Assembly (NCBI GenBank): GCA_944390015.1
Contig: CALXOL010000020.1
Location: forward strand, 1 to 39,592
Reading direction: 5' to 3'
DNA from: an uncultured Spirochaetaceae bacterium
GTDB taxonomy: Bacteria > Spirochaetota > Spirochaetia > Sphaerochaetales > Sphaerochaetaceae
DNA length: 39,592 bases
Shown: one piece after another, positions 8,164 to 16,453 of the stretch
Layout: each line of letters starts with the position of its first letter
How positions within the stretch are numbered: position 1 is the first letter of the stretch
The notes under the pieces: model-generated
What the model was told of the DNA's origin: nothing
The model's input: only the letters and a program-made list of their open reading frames with translations
Database searches by the model: none
Program-made: the position numbers and the translations under genes

Positions 8164-8735
8164 GTCTTTACATTTTTGATATGGGTGATGTCGTTCTCAT
8201 TCCAGTCAGGACCCTTGGAAGGATGGCGGAGCAGTATGGCCTTGATTACAAGGAGTTCCGCTCGGATTATGGGTTATATGACAAGCCTCTGATGGACGGT
8301 TTCATGGCCCCAGAGGACTATTACAGGCATATGGAACTAAAATACGGAATCAAGATTACAGAGGATCTGTTTACGAAGTATTTCGATCCAGAAGTGAACA
8401 GCAGGTTAATAGGCTATGTGGATCAGCTTCGAGAAAGAGGGGATAGGTGTGTTATCGGATCAAATACGTTCTCCCCGCACTGGAGCTGCGTAATGTCTCA
8501 TTACAGGGAGATTCCTGATCATTTTGATGCGCTCTATGCCTCCCACCTGATGCACATTACCAAACCTGTGAAGGCGTTCTGGCTTAAAATCATGGAAGCA
8601 GAAGGCTATGATGCCGATGATACCTTCTTCATAGATGATAGGGCTGAGAACATTGAAGCTGCAGAGAGTCTTGGTATCAAATGCCATCTCTTTACTGGGG
8701 ACAATGATGAGCTTGCTCGCTTTTTAGCCCTCTGA
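8160..8735 (+). CDS. HAD-superfamily hydrolase (subfamily IA, YihX-like)
   Basis: 191 aa starting at the ATG that overlaps the stop of the regulator gene by 4 nt. A longer frame from 8079 only repeats regulator sequence in another frame. HAD motif I is YIFDMGDVV with the nucleophile Asp, but Gly stands in place of the second Asp, as in the YihX-type sugar phosphatases. Motif II is GSNTF, motif III the Lys in TKPVKAFW, and motif IV FIDDRAENIEAAESLGI. It is probably a soluble phosphatase of small phosphorylated metabolites. The 3' end overlaps the convergent thiI by 12 bp, so no terminator fits between them. Confidence 0.82.
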   Translation: MSLYIFDMGDVVLIPVRTLGRMAEQYGLDYKEFRSDYGLYDKPLMDGFMAPEDYYRHMELKYGIKITEDLFTKYFDPEVNSRLIGYVDQLRERGDRCVIGSNTFSPHWSCVMSHYREIPDHFDALYASHLMHITKPVKAFWLKIMEAEGYDADDTFFIDDRAENIEAAESLGIKCHLFTGDNDELARFLAL

Positions 8736-9920
8736 GGATTCCTCCTGCCCAAGTGGATTGAAGTAATATGTATCCATTTTCTCAATGGCTTTTTCTATCT
8801 CCTCATTCATTTCCAGGCTCTCATAGTGCTTTCTGGATTCCTCCTTATCAGGATGGGTGACGGGGTGTTTGGGAGAGAATATGACACAGCAGTCCTCATA
8901 TGGAAGGATCGATGTCTCATAAGTGCCTATCTCTTTGGCTGTTTTTATAATCTCCTCCTTGTCCATCCCAACCAGAGGTCGTATCACGAGCAGCTCTGTC
9001 ATGCTGTCGGTGAAGCTCATGGCATCGAGAGTCTGGGATGCAACCTGGCTGAGCGCCTCGCCCGTGACTATGGCACTTGCCTTCTTCTCTTTTGCGATCT
9101 TCTCGGCTGTCTGCATCATGCTGGCACGGAACATCAGGGTAGTCTCATCCTGGTAGCTCAGTTTCTTTATCCTCAGCTGACCATCTGTGAATGGAACGAC
9201 ATAGAGTCTAGTTCCTCCGAGGTATGGAGCGATTAGTGAGGCAAGTTTTTTTACCTTCTCAAGAGCTAAATCGCTGGTATATGGGTATGCGTGGAAATAT
9301 ATGCAGTCTATCTTGAGACCTCGCTTTGCCGCCCTGATTGCGGCAACAGGACTGTCTATGCCACCTGAGAGGAGGAGCATCGCACGTCCTGCTGTCTGCA
9401 CCGGCAGTCCTCCTGGGCCTTTCTCGTCATCGGTATAGATGTACACGTCCTTCCTAACTTCGACATGGAGTGTATAATCTGGATGCTTCAGGTCTACCGA
9501 TAGCTCTGGAAACATCTCATGAACGACATCGGCAAGTGAGAGCGAGATTTCATAGCTTGATAGTGGAAAGCTCTTATCCTCCCTGCGAGCATCGATTTTG
9601 AAGGAACCTTTCTCTGAGAATGGGTGAGCCTGGAGCACTTCTCTTACCTTGCTTATGATGGCATCCATGTCTTTATCACATTTATAGGCACGGGCAAACC
9701 CCGTGATGCCGAACGTACTTGAGAGTGCCTTATGAACCGTCTCATCATCCGCATCCTCATCCAGCCTGAGATAGAGTCTTCCCTTCTGCTTCTCTATGTC
9801 GGCGTTCCATATCTTGAGCTTGTCCTTTATGTTGTGTCTCAGTCTTTTCTCAAAAAGATTCCTATTGCCGCCTTTCAGTGATATCTCACCTTCTTTTATG
9901 AGATAGAGTTTAGATTCCAT
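8724..9920 (-). CDS. thiI: tRNA 4-thiouridine synthetase ThiI (no rhodanese domain)
   Basis: 398-aa cytoplasmic sulfur transferase that activates U8 of tRNA with ATP and accepts sulfur from a desulfurase. An N-terminal ferredoxin-like and THUMP region (about residues 1-165) precedes the PP-loop domain with LLSGGIDSPVAA. The C-terminus has the family motif EDCCVIFSPKHP. It lacks the C-terminal rhodanese domain found in E. coli ThiI, like the Bacillus enzyme that works with NifZ. This fits its neighbour: the desulfurase gene lies directly upstream and overlaps it by 11 bp. A clear AAGGAG precedes ATG 9920. Confidence 0.93.
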   Translation of the reverse strand: MESKLYLIKEGEISLKGGNRNLFEKRLRHNIKDKLKIWNADIEKQKGRLYLRLDEDADDETVHKALSSTFGITGFARAYKCDKDMDAIISKVREVLQAHPFSEKGSFKIDARREDKSFPLSSYEISLSLADVVHEMFPELSVDLKHPDYTLHVEVRKDVYIYTDDEKGPGGLPVQTAGRAMLLLSGGIDSPVAAIRAAKRGLKIDCIYFHAYPYTSDLALEKVKKLASLIAPYLGGTRLYVVPFTDGQLRIKKLSYQDETTLMFRASMMQTAEKIAKEKKASAIVTGEALSQVASQTLDAMSFTDSMTELLVIRPLVGMDKEEIIKTAKEIGTYETSILPYEDCCVIFSPKHPVTHPDKEESRKHYESLEMNEEIEKAIEKMDTYYFNPLGQEESSEG

Positions 9921-11037
9921 GAATTATCTCCTTAATTGCATTTATCAGGCCGTCAACTTCCCCTTCCTCAGTATAATCAGATAAGGAAATTCTTACCGAT
10001 GATTCCGCTCTCCTGTTTCCATAGCCCATGGCCTCGATTATGTTCTCGCCTTTTTTCGCATTATTTGAGCATGCGGAGCCGGATGAGATGGCATAGCCCT
10101 TGTCATCAAGCATGCGTGAGAACACCTCACTTGGAAGGGGAGATGAGACGTTTATTATGTAAGGGCTCGTCAGTCCTTCGCTGTTTATTTCAAGTCCCAG
10201 CGCACTTAGCTCATCCTTTATCCTTTCAGAGAGGGTGATGATTCTTTTTTCCTTCTCATCTCTATTTTCATACGCCTCTTCCAGTGCCTCGGAAAATGAT
10301 ACTATCCCTGCAAGGTTCTCTGTGCCACCTCTAATCGCACTCTCCTGTCCACCTGCGGCAGAGAGCGGTCTTATGAGGTTCTTATTTCTGATATATAGCA
10401 TCCCGACTCCACGTGGACCGGAGATCTTATGTGCGGAGAAAGATGCAGCGTCCACCCCGCTGCCATCTAAATCCAGTCCGGTCTTGGCCAGGGCCTGGAC
10501 ACTGTCAGAGAAGAAGATGATCTTGTGCTTGATGCTCTTCTCAAACTCCCTGATGACGGCTGCGATCTTATGAGTATCCTGGATTGCGCCGTTAACATTG
10601 TTCACATTCATCACAGCGACAAGTCTCGTGTCCTCGGTAAGTTCTCTTTTCACGTCCTCTGGATCGACAAACCCTCTTTTCGCCTTAAGCATTGCAACCT
10701 TCCATCCCTTTTCTTTTAAAAGAGGTATGAAGGATCTCACCGCATCATGCTCAATCCTTGAAATGATCACCTTGCCCGGTGTTTTATGCCATAAAAGAGA
10801 GGAAAAGACTATGTTTATAGCCTCCGTGGCTCCACTGGTGAAAACAACCTGTTCAGGTTTTATTCTAAGAATTGACGCTGTTCTCTCCCTCGTCTCATCG
10901 AGCTTCTTATGTGCTTTAAGTCCTCCCTTATGAATTGATGAGGGATTGAAAGGGTAGGACTCTGCGCATTTTACAAAACTAGATATCGCCCTTGGACTCA
11001 TCGGGCTTGTAGCTGCATAATCGAAATAATTTAGCAT
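9910..11037 (-). CDS. Cysteine desulfurase, NifS/NifZ type, partner of ThiI
   Basis: 375-aa PLP enzyme that takes sulfur from cysteine as a persulfide. The N-terminus YFDYAATSPMS is typical. The PLP lysine lies in FSAHKISGPRG and the catalytic cysteine in SSGSACSNNAKKG, on the long loop of group I desulfurases. Overlap with thiI implies that it feeds tRNA thiolation, and possibly thiamine synthesis, rather than Fe-S assembly. It is distinct from the second desulfurase at 22851-23978. ATG 11037 lacks a Shine-Dalgarno and is 7 nt past a candidate -10, so the mRNA may be leaderless. Confidence 0.9.
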   Translation of the reverse strand: MLNYFDYAATSPMSPRAISSFVKCAESYPFNPSSIHKGGLKAHKKLDETRERTASILRIKPEQVVFTSGATEAINIVFSSLLWHKTPGKVIISRIEHDAVRSFIPLLKEKGWKVAMLKAKRGFVDPEDVKRELTEDTRLVAVMNVNNVNGAIQDTHKIAAVIREFEKSIKHKIIFFSDSVQALAKTGLDLDGSGVDAASFSAHKISGPRGVGMLYIRNKNLIRPLSAAGGQESAIRGGTENLAGIVSFSEALEEAYENRDEKEKRIITLSERIKDELSALGLEINSEGLTSPYIINVSSPLPSEVFSRMLDDKGYAISSGSACSNNAKKGENIIEAMGYGNRRAESSVRISLSDYTEEGEVDGLINAIKEIIHGI

Positions 11038-11044
11038 AGGACAT

Positions 11045-11074
11045 ATGTTAATTAAGAAACAGATAAAATTGCAA
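11045..11074 (-). promoter_or_regulatory. Candidate promoter of the desulfurase-thiI operon
   Basis: On the minus strand: TTGCAA (11069-11074), an 18-nt spacer and TAACAT (11045-11050, 4/6), with 7 nt to ATG 11037. The -35 hexamer is a perfect palindrome and is shared with the divergent aroB promoter. Confidence 0.4.
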
Positions 11075-11096
11075 TAAACTAATCATTTCATATTAA
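11069..11096 (+). promoter_or_regulatory. Candidate promoter of aroB
   Basis: TTGCAA (11069-11074), a 16-nt spacer and TATTAA (11091-11096). This would give a leader of about 30 nt carrying the Shine-Dalgarno GAGGAG just upstream of ATG 11132. Confidence 0.4.
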
Positions 11097-11131
11097 GTCT
11101 ATTTATGTTACTTTCTTCATGAGGAGAAAAC

Positions 11132-12187
11132 ATGGAGGATAAATTCAAAGTAACTTTAGCGGGTGGAGAGACAAGCTCTGTCATTTTCAAAAAAAGCATC
11201 GATGATCTCTGCTCATATTTAAAGGCATACGGAGAGAATGTGTTCTATGTCTTTGATGAGAACAGTGCACGCATTCTTCCTTCCATACCCGAAAAAAGCG
11301 TCATATTGGAAAGCGGAGAGATCAATAAGAACATGGAGAGCCTTGAGAGGATAATCGGGAGTGCTCTTTCTTTCGGCTCTGCACGTGATACACGCTTTGT
11401 AGGTTTTGGCGGTGGTGTGATATGCGATATGACCGCTCTTGCCGCGTCTCTTTATATGCGAGGAGCCAAGCTTACACTGGTTCCGACGACGCTGCTTTCG
11501 ATGGTTGATGCCTCGGTAGGTGGAAAAACAGCGATTGATTACAGTGGAGGAAAGAACCTGATAGGCACGTTCTATCCGGCTGAGGATGTCATCATCACAA
11601 CCGAGTGCCTCTCTTCGCTTAGCGACAGGGAATACAGATGCGGTTTAGGGGAGGTGATAAAACACTCTTTCCTGACCGAAGATGACGCTCTTTTCCTCTT
11701 TTTAAGAGATAACAGGGAGAGCATACTTTCCAGATGCGATGAAGTGCTTGATGAGATGGTCTACTCATCCCTTATGGTAAAATGCTCTCTAATAGAGCAG
11801 GATCCGCTTGAGAAGAGAGGCATACGGAGCTTTTTGAATCTTGGACATACCTTCGGACATGCGCTTGAGAGTATGAAAGGATATTCAATAAGCCATGGAG
11901 AGGCCGTTGCATGGGGAGTTGCACGGGCTTTGGAGGCATCTTATGAAGAAAATGGACTTGATGAATCTGTCCTAAAAAGAGGACTAACTCTTTTAACTGA
12001 CTATGGTTACGATATTGGATATAGGATTGCCTCTTCATCTTGGGAGTCTTATTACCGCGCCATCGGTAAGGATAAGAAAAAGAGCGGGGGAAAAGTGAAG
12101 TTCGTTCTTCTTTCCGCCCCTGGCAGGCCTTACCTTGCTCCTTTGGATGAGCATACGGTGAGATCCCTTGTTGTGCAAAAATATTGA
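11132..12187 (+). CDS. aroB: 3-dehydroquinate synthase
   Basis: 351-aa cytoplasmic enzyme that cyclises DAHP to 3-dehydroquinate, the second step of the shikimate pathway, using NAD and a divalent metal. The NAD-binding segment is GFGGGVICDMTALAAS. It is followed by VPTTLLSMVDASVGGKTAID, KNLIGTFYPAEDV and GLGEVIKHSF. The metal-binding NLGHTFGHALES and SHGEAVAWG supply the conserved His and Glu residues. The length fits the family. GAGGAG precedes the ATG. The gene stands alone, divergent from the desulfurase gene. No other shikimate gene is in the window. Confidence 0.93.
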   Translation: MEDKFKVTLAGGETSSVIFKKSIDDLCSYLKAYGENVFYVFDENSARILPSIPEKSVILESGEINKNMESLERIIGSALSFGSARDTRFVGFGGGVICDMTALAASLYMRGAKLTLVPTTLLSMVDASVGGKTAIDYSGGKNLIGTFYPAEDVIITTECLSSLSDREYRCGLGEVIKHSFLTEDDALFLFLRDNRESILSRCDEVLDEMVYSSLMVKCSLIEQDPLEKRGIRSFLNLGHTFGHALESMKGYSISHGEAVAWGVARALEASYEENGLDESVLKRGLTLLTDYGYDIGYRIASSSWESYYRAIGKDKKKSGGKVKFVLLSAPGRPYLAPLDEHTVRSLVVQKY

Positions 12188-12237
12188 AATTGGGGTAAAG
12201 ATTGAAAGAATTTCTGCATGCAACCCTTTTTTAGGTG

Positions 12238-12277
12238 TATAATCAGACTAGATGGTATGAGGATGGTAACTCCTCAT
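12238..12277 (+). promoter_or_regulatory. Promoter -10 and 5' hairpin of the molybdenum hydroxylase operon
   Basis: A perfect TATAAT sits at 12238-12243 without a clear -35. About 14 nt further is a perfect inverted repeat: ATGAGGA at 12257-12263 and TCCTCAT at 12271-12277, with a 7-nt centre. It would form the 5' end of the mRNA or act as an operator at the transcription start. No T run follows, so it is not a terminator. The leader continues to a GGAG 8 nt before ATG 12309. Confidence 0.5.
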
Positions 12278-12308
12278 TATATAAAGAAAAAGATAATGGA
12301 GCGCTAAT

Positions 12309-14450
12309 ATGGCAGCAACTCACATCGATGATAAAATCAGGCGAAGCGATGCCTTAAGTAAGGCACGTGGAGAGGCAAAGTACGTATCCGATTACTTTTT
12401 TGAAGGCATGCTGCATGCCCAGATGCTTAGAAGTACGGAAGCTAGAGCTGATATAGTAAGCATCAATCTTCCGGTTTTACCGGATGGTTACTACTTCATC
12501 AGTGCTAAGGATATCCCGGAGCAGGGCGTGAACAGCCTTCACATGATTGGAGACGACTGGAGATGTTTTGCAGATGGGGATGTCCGTTATGTCGGAGAGA
12601 CCATAGGACTCTTTGTAGGTCCGTCCCCTGCGGTTGTCAAAAGTCTTGTTGATAACACAAGGGTTGAATACAGACCTAAGGAGAGCTGTATAACGATTGA
12701 CGATGCCATCGCAGTCAAGGGTGGATCCCTTCTTGATGGAAAAGATGATGATATCATGTGTCAGCTCTACTGTGAGAAAGGGCATGACATGGAGGAGGTC
12801 TTCAAGGATGCGGACATGGTTCTTACGGAGACTTTCGAGACGGGCTTCCAGGAGCACGTTCATCTTGAGACAAATGGAGCGATTGTTACTGAGGAAGGGG
12901 ACAGCTATGTGATTTACATCTCATGCCAGTGCCCGTTCTATGTTAGGAAATCAGTTGCAGCTCTTCTTGCCCTGCCGCTTGAGAAGGTGATAATAAGACA
13001 GACCACCACAGGTGGAGCATTCGGTGGAAAGGAGCATTTCCCCGATGTGCTTGCCGGTCCTCTTCTCGTTGCTGAGAGCAGGATACATAAGCCGATAAAG
13101 ATGATTTTTGACAGAGAAGAGGATATGGAGTTCTCAGTAAAACGACACCCTTCTAAAATCACATATAAATCCGCCATTAAGGACGGAAAACTAATCGGGA
13201 CACTCGGCGACATATATTATAACTGCGGTGCCTATCTTTCCGCATCATTCGTAGTCCTTCAGCGCGGAGTGTTCCACGCAAACGGAGTATATGACATTCC
13301 AAACACCCGCCTTAACGGGTATGGAATGGCCACAAATACGTTCCCAAGTGATGCTTTCCGTGGCTTTGGCGCTCCTCAGACTCTCTTTGCAATTGAGATG
13401 CACATGACGCATATTGCACGTAAGCTCGGCATCGATCCTGCTGATTTCAAGAAGAGCATGTTCCTTAAAAAGGGTGGGGAGACGGTTACTAACGGGCATG
13501 TTGTTGAAGAGGTCATGCTCAACGAGATGTTCGACAACATAGCAAAGGAATCTGATTATTACAGAAAAAGCCGTGAGTTCGGCTATGGCACAGGACGTGG
13601 AATCGGAGTGAGTTTCTATAATCATGGCGGTGCTTTCACTGGAAACGGCGAGCAGGCGATCATTAAGGCACATGCCAGGCTGAAAAAGACGGGAAATAAG
13701 GTCACGATAGAAACCGGCTCTACAGAGATGGGACAGGGATTCCAGACCATATTGAGGAAGATTGCGGCCTCCACTCTTGCCATTCCGATGGAGGATGTCG
13801 ATTATCCGAATCCAGATACTTCAGTAGTTCCTGACTCTGGTCCTACGGCTGCCTCCAGATCCACAATGATCGTAGGTAGGATAATCGAGCGTTGTGCCCA
13901 GGAGATGAAACAGCGCTGGGGTGAGGGCGATTTCTCCGTAGAGAAGGAGTATGAGCACCCCGATGGATTCCCTTGGGACCAGAGCACGTTCCGCGGTGAT
14001 GCGTATCTTGGATACGGTTGGGGAGCTGCGATTGTAGAGGTTGAGATCGACAAGAGGACGAATGAGGTACAGGTAAAAGGCATTTGGACGAGTCATGAGA
14101 TTGGAAAGGCCATCGATGAGCTTATCGTACATGGTCAGATAAACGGTGGTGTTATCCAGAGCCTCGGGTATGCTTCAATGGAGAAGATGGAGAACAGAAA
14201 CGGCCGCTTCAAGCAGACCAGCATGTCCGATTACGTGATACCTACCAGCATGGATTTCCCTGCTCAGTATTATCATATCCAGGAGAATCCATACCCTTAC
14301 GGTCCTTATGGTGCGAAAGGCATGGGAGAACTTGTATTCAACGGTGCTGACGCAGCATATTGTGATGCTCTTGAGAGGGCGATAGGAAAAGACATATTTA
14401 AGATTCCACTCCCACCGGAGGACATAGAGGAGGCACTTAGGAATGCTTGA
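12309..14450 (+). CDS. xdhA: Molybdenum hydroxylase large subunit, XdhA-like
   Basis: 713-aa molybdopterin-binding catalytic subunit of a xanthine dehydrogenase-type enzyme (E. coli XdhA is of similar size). Molybdopterin-contact motifs are present: TTGGAFGGKEH, DAFRGFGAPQT and ETGSTEMGQGF. The catalytic Glu lies in YGAKGMGELVF. E242 (in GGKE) and R319 (in LQRGVFHANG) align with bovine Glu802 and Arg880, which hold the purine, so xanthine or hypoxanthine is the likely substrate. The gene begins a five-gene operon, with 2Fe-2S and FAD subunits following in the overlapping order A-C-B. The selenium genes nearby suggest a selenium-dependent cofactor. Confidence 0.88.
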   Translation: MAATHIDDKIRRSDALSKARGEAKYVSDYFFEGMLHAQMLRSTEARADIVSINLPVLPDGYYFISAKDIPEQGVNSLHMIGDDWRCFADGDVRYVGETIGLFVGPSPAVVKSLVDNTRVEYRPKESCITIDDAIAVKGGSLLDGKDDDIMCQLYCEKGHDMEEVFKDADMVLTETFETGFQEHVHLETNGAIVTEEGDSYVIYISCQCPFYVRKSVAALLALPLEKVIIRQTTTGGAFGGKEHFPDVLAGPLLVAESRIHKPIKMIFDREEDMEFSVKRHPSKITYKSAIKDGKLIGTLGDIYYNCGAYLSASFVVLQRGVFHANGVYDIPNTRLNGYGMATNTFPSDAFRGFGAPQTLFAIEMHMTHIARKLGIDPADFKKSMFLKKGGETVTNGHVVEEVMLNEMFDNIAKESDYYRKSREFGYGTGRGIGVSFYNHGGAFTGNGEQAIIKAHARLKKTGNKVTIETGSTEMGQGFQTILRKIAASTLAIPMEDVDYPNPDTSVVPDSGPTAASRSTMIVGRIIERCAQEMKQRWGEGDFSVEKEYEHPDGFPWDQSTFRGDAYLGYGWGAAIVEVEIDKRTNEVQVKGIWTSHEIGKAIDELIVHGQINGGVIQSLGYASMEKMENRNGRFKQTSMSDYVIPTSMDFPAQYYHIQENPYPYGPYGAKGMGELVFNGADAAYCDALERAIGKDIFKIPLPPEDIEEALRNA

Positions 14451-14919
14451 TAATAAGATTTCATTCACCCTTAACGGGAAGATGGTAGAGTTCATTGGAG
14501 ATCCGTTGAGGCGTCTGATAGATACACTTCGAGAAGATTTCAATCTCATAGGAGTTAAAGAGGGTTGTGGAGAGGGCGAATGCGGCGCCTGCTCCGTGAT
14601 AAAGGACGGCAAGCTGGTAACAAGCTGTATAATCCCGATGGGCGCTGTAAACGGTGCTGATATCTGGACTATTGAGGGTATAAGGGAGACAGAGCTGGGT
14701 AAAATCATCATAGAGGCTTTTGCCGATGGCGGTGCCGTACAGTGCGGTTTCTGCATTCCGGGCATGGTACTTGCCTCTTATGTACTCTTAAAAGACAAGG
14801 AGAATCCAAGTGAGCTTGAGATAAGGGAGGCTATAAGCGGAAACATCTGCAGATGCACAGGTTATGACCTTATCGTTGAAAGCATCCGGCTCGCAGATGA
14901 GAGAAGGAGGAATGCGTGA
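14443..14919 (+). CDS. xdhC: Molybdenum hydroxylase 2Fe-2S subunit, XdhC-like
   Basis: 158-aa electron-transfer subunit carrying both clusters (E. coli XdhC is 159 aa). The plant-type ferredoxin domain shows EGCGEGECGACSV plus a Cys in LVTSC. The helical domain shows QCGFCIPG and NICRCTGYD, so all eight cysteines are present. The gene overlaps the xdhA stop by 8 bp and shares a TGATG junction with the FAD subunit gene. It is the only complete 2Fe-2S protein of the operon, so it could also serve the YgfM/XdhD pair, whose own ferredoxin domain is dead. This gene is not the XdhC/CoxI maturation factor, which is at 21913-22854. Confidence 0.92.
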   Translation: MLDNKISFTLNGKMVEFIGDPLRRLIDTLREDFNLIGVKEGCGEGECGACSVIKDGKLVTSCIIPMGAVNGADIWTIEGIRETELGKIIIEAFADGGAVQCGFCIPGMVLASYVLLKDKENPSELEIREAISGNICRCTGYDLIVESIRLADERRRNA

Positions 14920-15776
14920 TGAACTGTTATATTCCTGAGAATCTTACTGAGGCCTTAGAGATAAGGAAGAAGACACATGCCGTTCCTATGGCGGGTGGAA
15001 CGGATCTGATGGTTCAGGCGAAGAAGGGGATAGGAATAAATCCCGCTTTCAAGACTCCAATCATGATAATCTCCTATCTAAGTGAGCTGAAAGGGATAAA
15101 AGTAGAGGATGATGGCACTCTGGTAATAGGTTCTCTTGCTACAAGCAGTGAGATTGCAGATGATGAAAGGGTCTTCTATCCGATAAGAAAGGCTGCATCC
15201 CTCATGGGAGCCGTCTCGCTGAGAAATACAGCCACGATAGGAGGAAATATTGCAAATGCTTCCCCAAAGGGTGATCTTCCCCAGCCCCTGATTCTTCTAG
15301 ATGCCGAGCTGGTCCTCTCCTCTATAGATAGAGAGAGGATGATAAAAGTCGATGACTTCATCATAGGTGCGAAGAAGACAGTACTTCAGGATGACGAGAT
15401 AATAAAGGAAGTGAGAATAAAGCCTGTAAAGGCAACGCATTATTTCTATCATAAAATTGGAACGAGGAAAGCGAATGCGATCAGCAAGCTCTCTCTTTCA
15501 ATTCTTGCGGATGTGGAAGATGGCATCCTTAAGGATTTCAGGGCATCTTCAGGTGCTTCCGGGGACAAGGTGAAGAGAAGCAGGGATGCCGAGATGATTC
15601 TTATTGGTAAGCCCATCTCTGAGATTGCCTCCCATATTGATGAGTTTACTTCGGCATGGGATAGGATTCTCTCTCCACATGCGATGCCACAGTATAGGAG
15701 AGAGAGTACGAGGAGAATGCTTTCAGACTTCTTGATAAAACTGTCAGAAGGTGCCGAACCAGGCATATATGAATAG
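14919..15776 (+). CDS. xdhB: Molybdenum hydroxylase FAD-binding subunit, XdhB-like
   Basis: 285-aa FAD subunit that passes electrons from the Fe-S clusters to NAD or another acceptor (E. coli XdhB is 292 aa). FAD-contact motifs are MAGGTDLMVQAKKG and ATIGGNIANASPKGDLPQPL, followed by the CO dehydrogenase flavoprotein C-terminal domain (KIGTRKANAISKLSLS). I prefer ATG 14919, in the TGATG overlap 8 nt after AAGGAGG, over the GTG at 14916. It sits between the 2Fe-2S subunit and a second, shorter FAD protein. Confidence 0.9.
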   Translation: MNCYIPENLTEALEIRKKTHAVPMAGGTDLMVQAKKGIGINPAFKTPIMIISYLSELKGIKVEDDGTLVIGSLATSSEIADDERVFYPIRKAASLMGAVSLRNTATIGGNIANASPKGDLPQPLILLDAELVLSSIDRERMIKVDDFIIGAKKTVLQDDEIIKEVRIKPVKATHYFYHKIGTRKANAISKLSLSILADVEDGILKDFRASSGASGDKVKRSRDAEMILIGKPISEIASHIDEFTSAWDRILSPHAMPQYRRESTRRMLSDFLIKLSEGAEPGIYE

Positions 15777-15784
15777 GAGTGATG

Positions 15785-16453
15785 ATGAGGAATCTTTTAA
15801 GAGTCGATTCATTGAAAGAGGCTGTCAGGAAGGATGGTCTGTTCCTGGCAGGTGGAACCGAGATTCTCCGTTTGAATACGGGTGTGGATGAAAATGCGGA
15901 TTTAATTGATATCCTTCCCCTTCTAGATAAGGAGATAAGAGAGGAAGGAGATGACGTAATCATTGGATCCGGTGTTACTTTTTCAGATCTCCTTTCATCA
16001 GACATAGTTCCTGAATATGTGAAAAAAGCCGCACTCTACATGTGCTCTGCTGAGCTACGCAACCAAGCTACGATTGGAGGAAACATCGCATCATGGCGTG
16101 ATGATTCCTACCTTATTCCTTCCCTTGCGGCCGCGTCTGCCCGTCTTCTTGTGCTGGAAAAGGATGGAAAGCTTAAAAACCTTGGCATAGAGGAATATGC
16201 GAATTGCCATAGTTTGATTATCAGCATCACTTTGAACAGAAAGGAGAGTGTCTCATCTTTCAGGGAGAGCCTTACAAGTCATAGCCATGCGGCAATAACT
16301 GCCGCTTTCGGTACTAACGAGTGTTATGCTCTCAAAGGAAGTGGTATCTTCTTCTCTTTCGACTCTTTGAAGTTCGTAAGTGATTTATCCGGTAGCGCCT
16401 CTTATAAGAGCTATCTTGCATCTCTTTTCAGAAAAGAGAGCGGGAGGGTGTAA
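15785..16453 (+). CDS. ygfM: FAD-binding oxidoreductase subunit, YgfM-like
   Basis: 222-aa flavoprotein subunit, shorter than E. coli YgfM (259 aa). Motifs are LAGGTEILRLNTG, IGSGVTFSDLL and LRNQATIGGNIASWRDDSYL, with a reduced C-terminal domain. In E. coli ygfM lies directly upstream of xdhD, the same order as here (the stop is immediately followed by the xdhD ATG), so it should pair with XdhD. AGGAG at 15775-15779 favours ATG 15785 over the GTG at 15779. It differs clearly from the upstream XdhB, so it is not a recent duplication. Confidence 0.82.
   Translation: MRNLLRVDSLKEAVRKDGLFLAGGTEILRLNTGVDENADLIDILPLLDKEIREEGDDVIIGSGVTFSDLLSSDIVPEYVKKAALYMCSAELRNQATIGGNIASWRDDSYLIPSLAAASARLLVLEKDGKLKNLGIEEYANCHSLIISITLNRKESVSSFRESLTSHSHAAITAAFGTNECYALKGSGIFFSFDSLKFVSDLSGSASYKSYLASLFRKESGRV

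Noticed and set aside
12190-12232. Possible aroB terminator (GGGT ... ACCC followed by six T)
   Set aside because: The outer stem has only four pairs around a long loop with a weak inner stem. It could be chance, so I did not call it.
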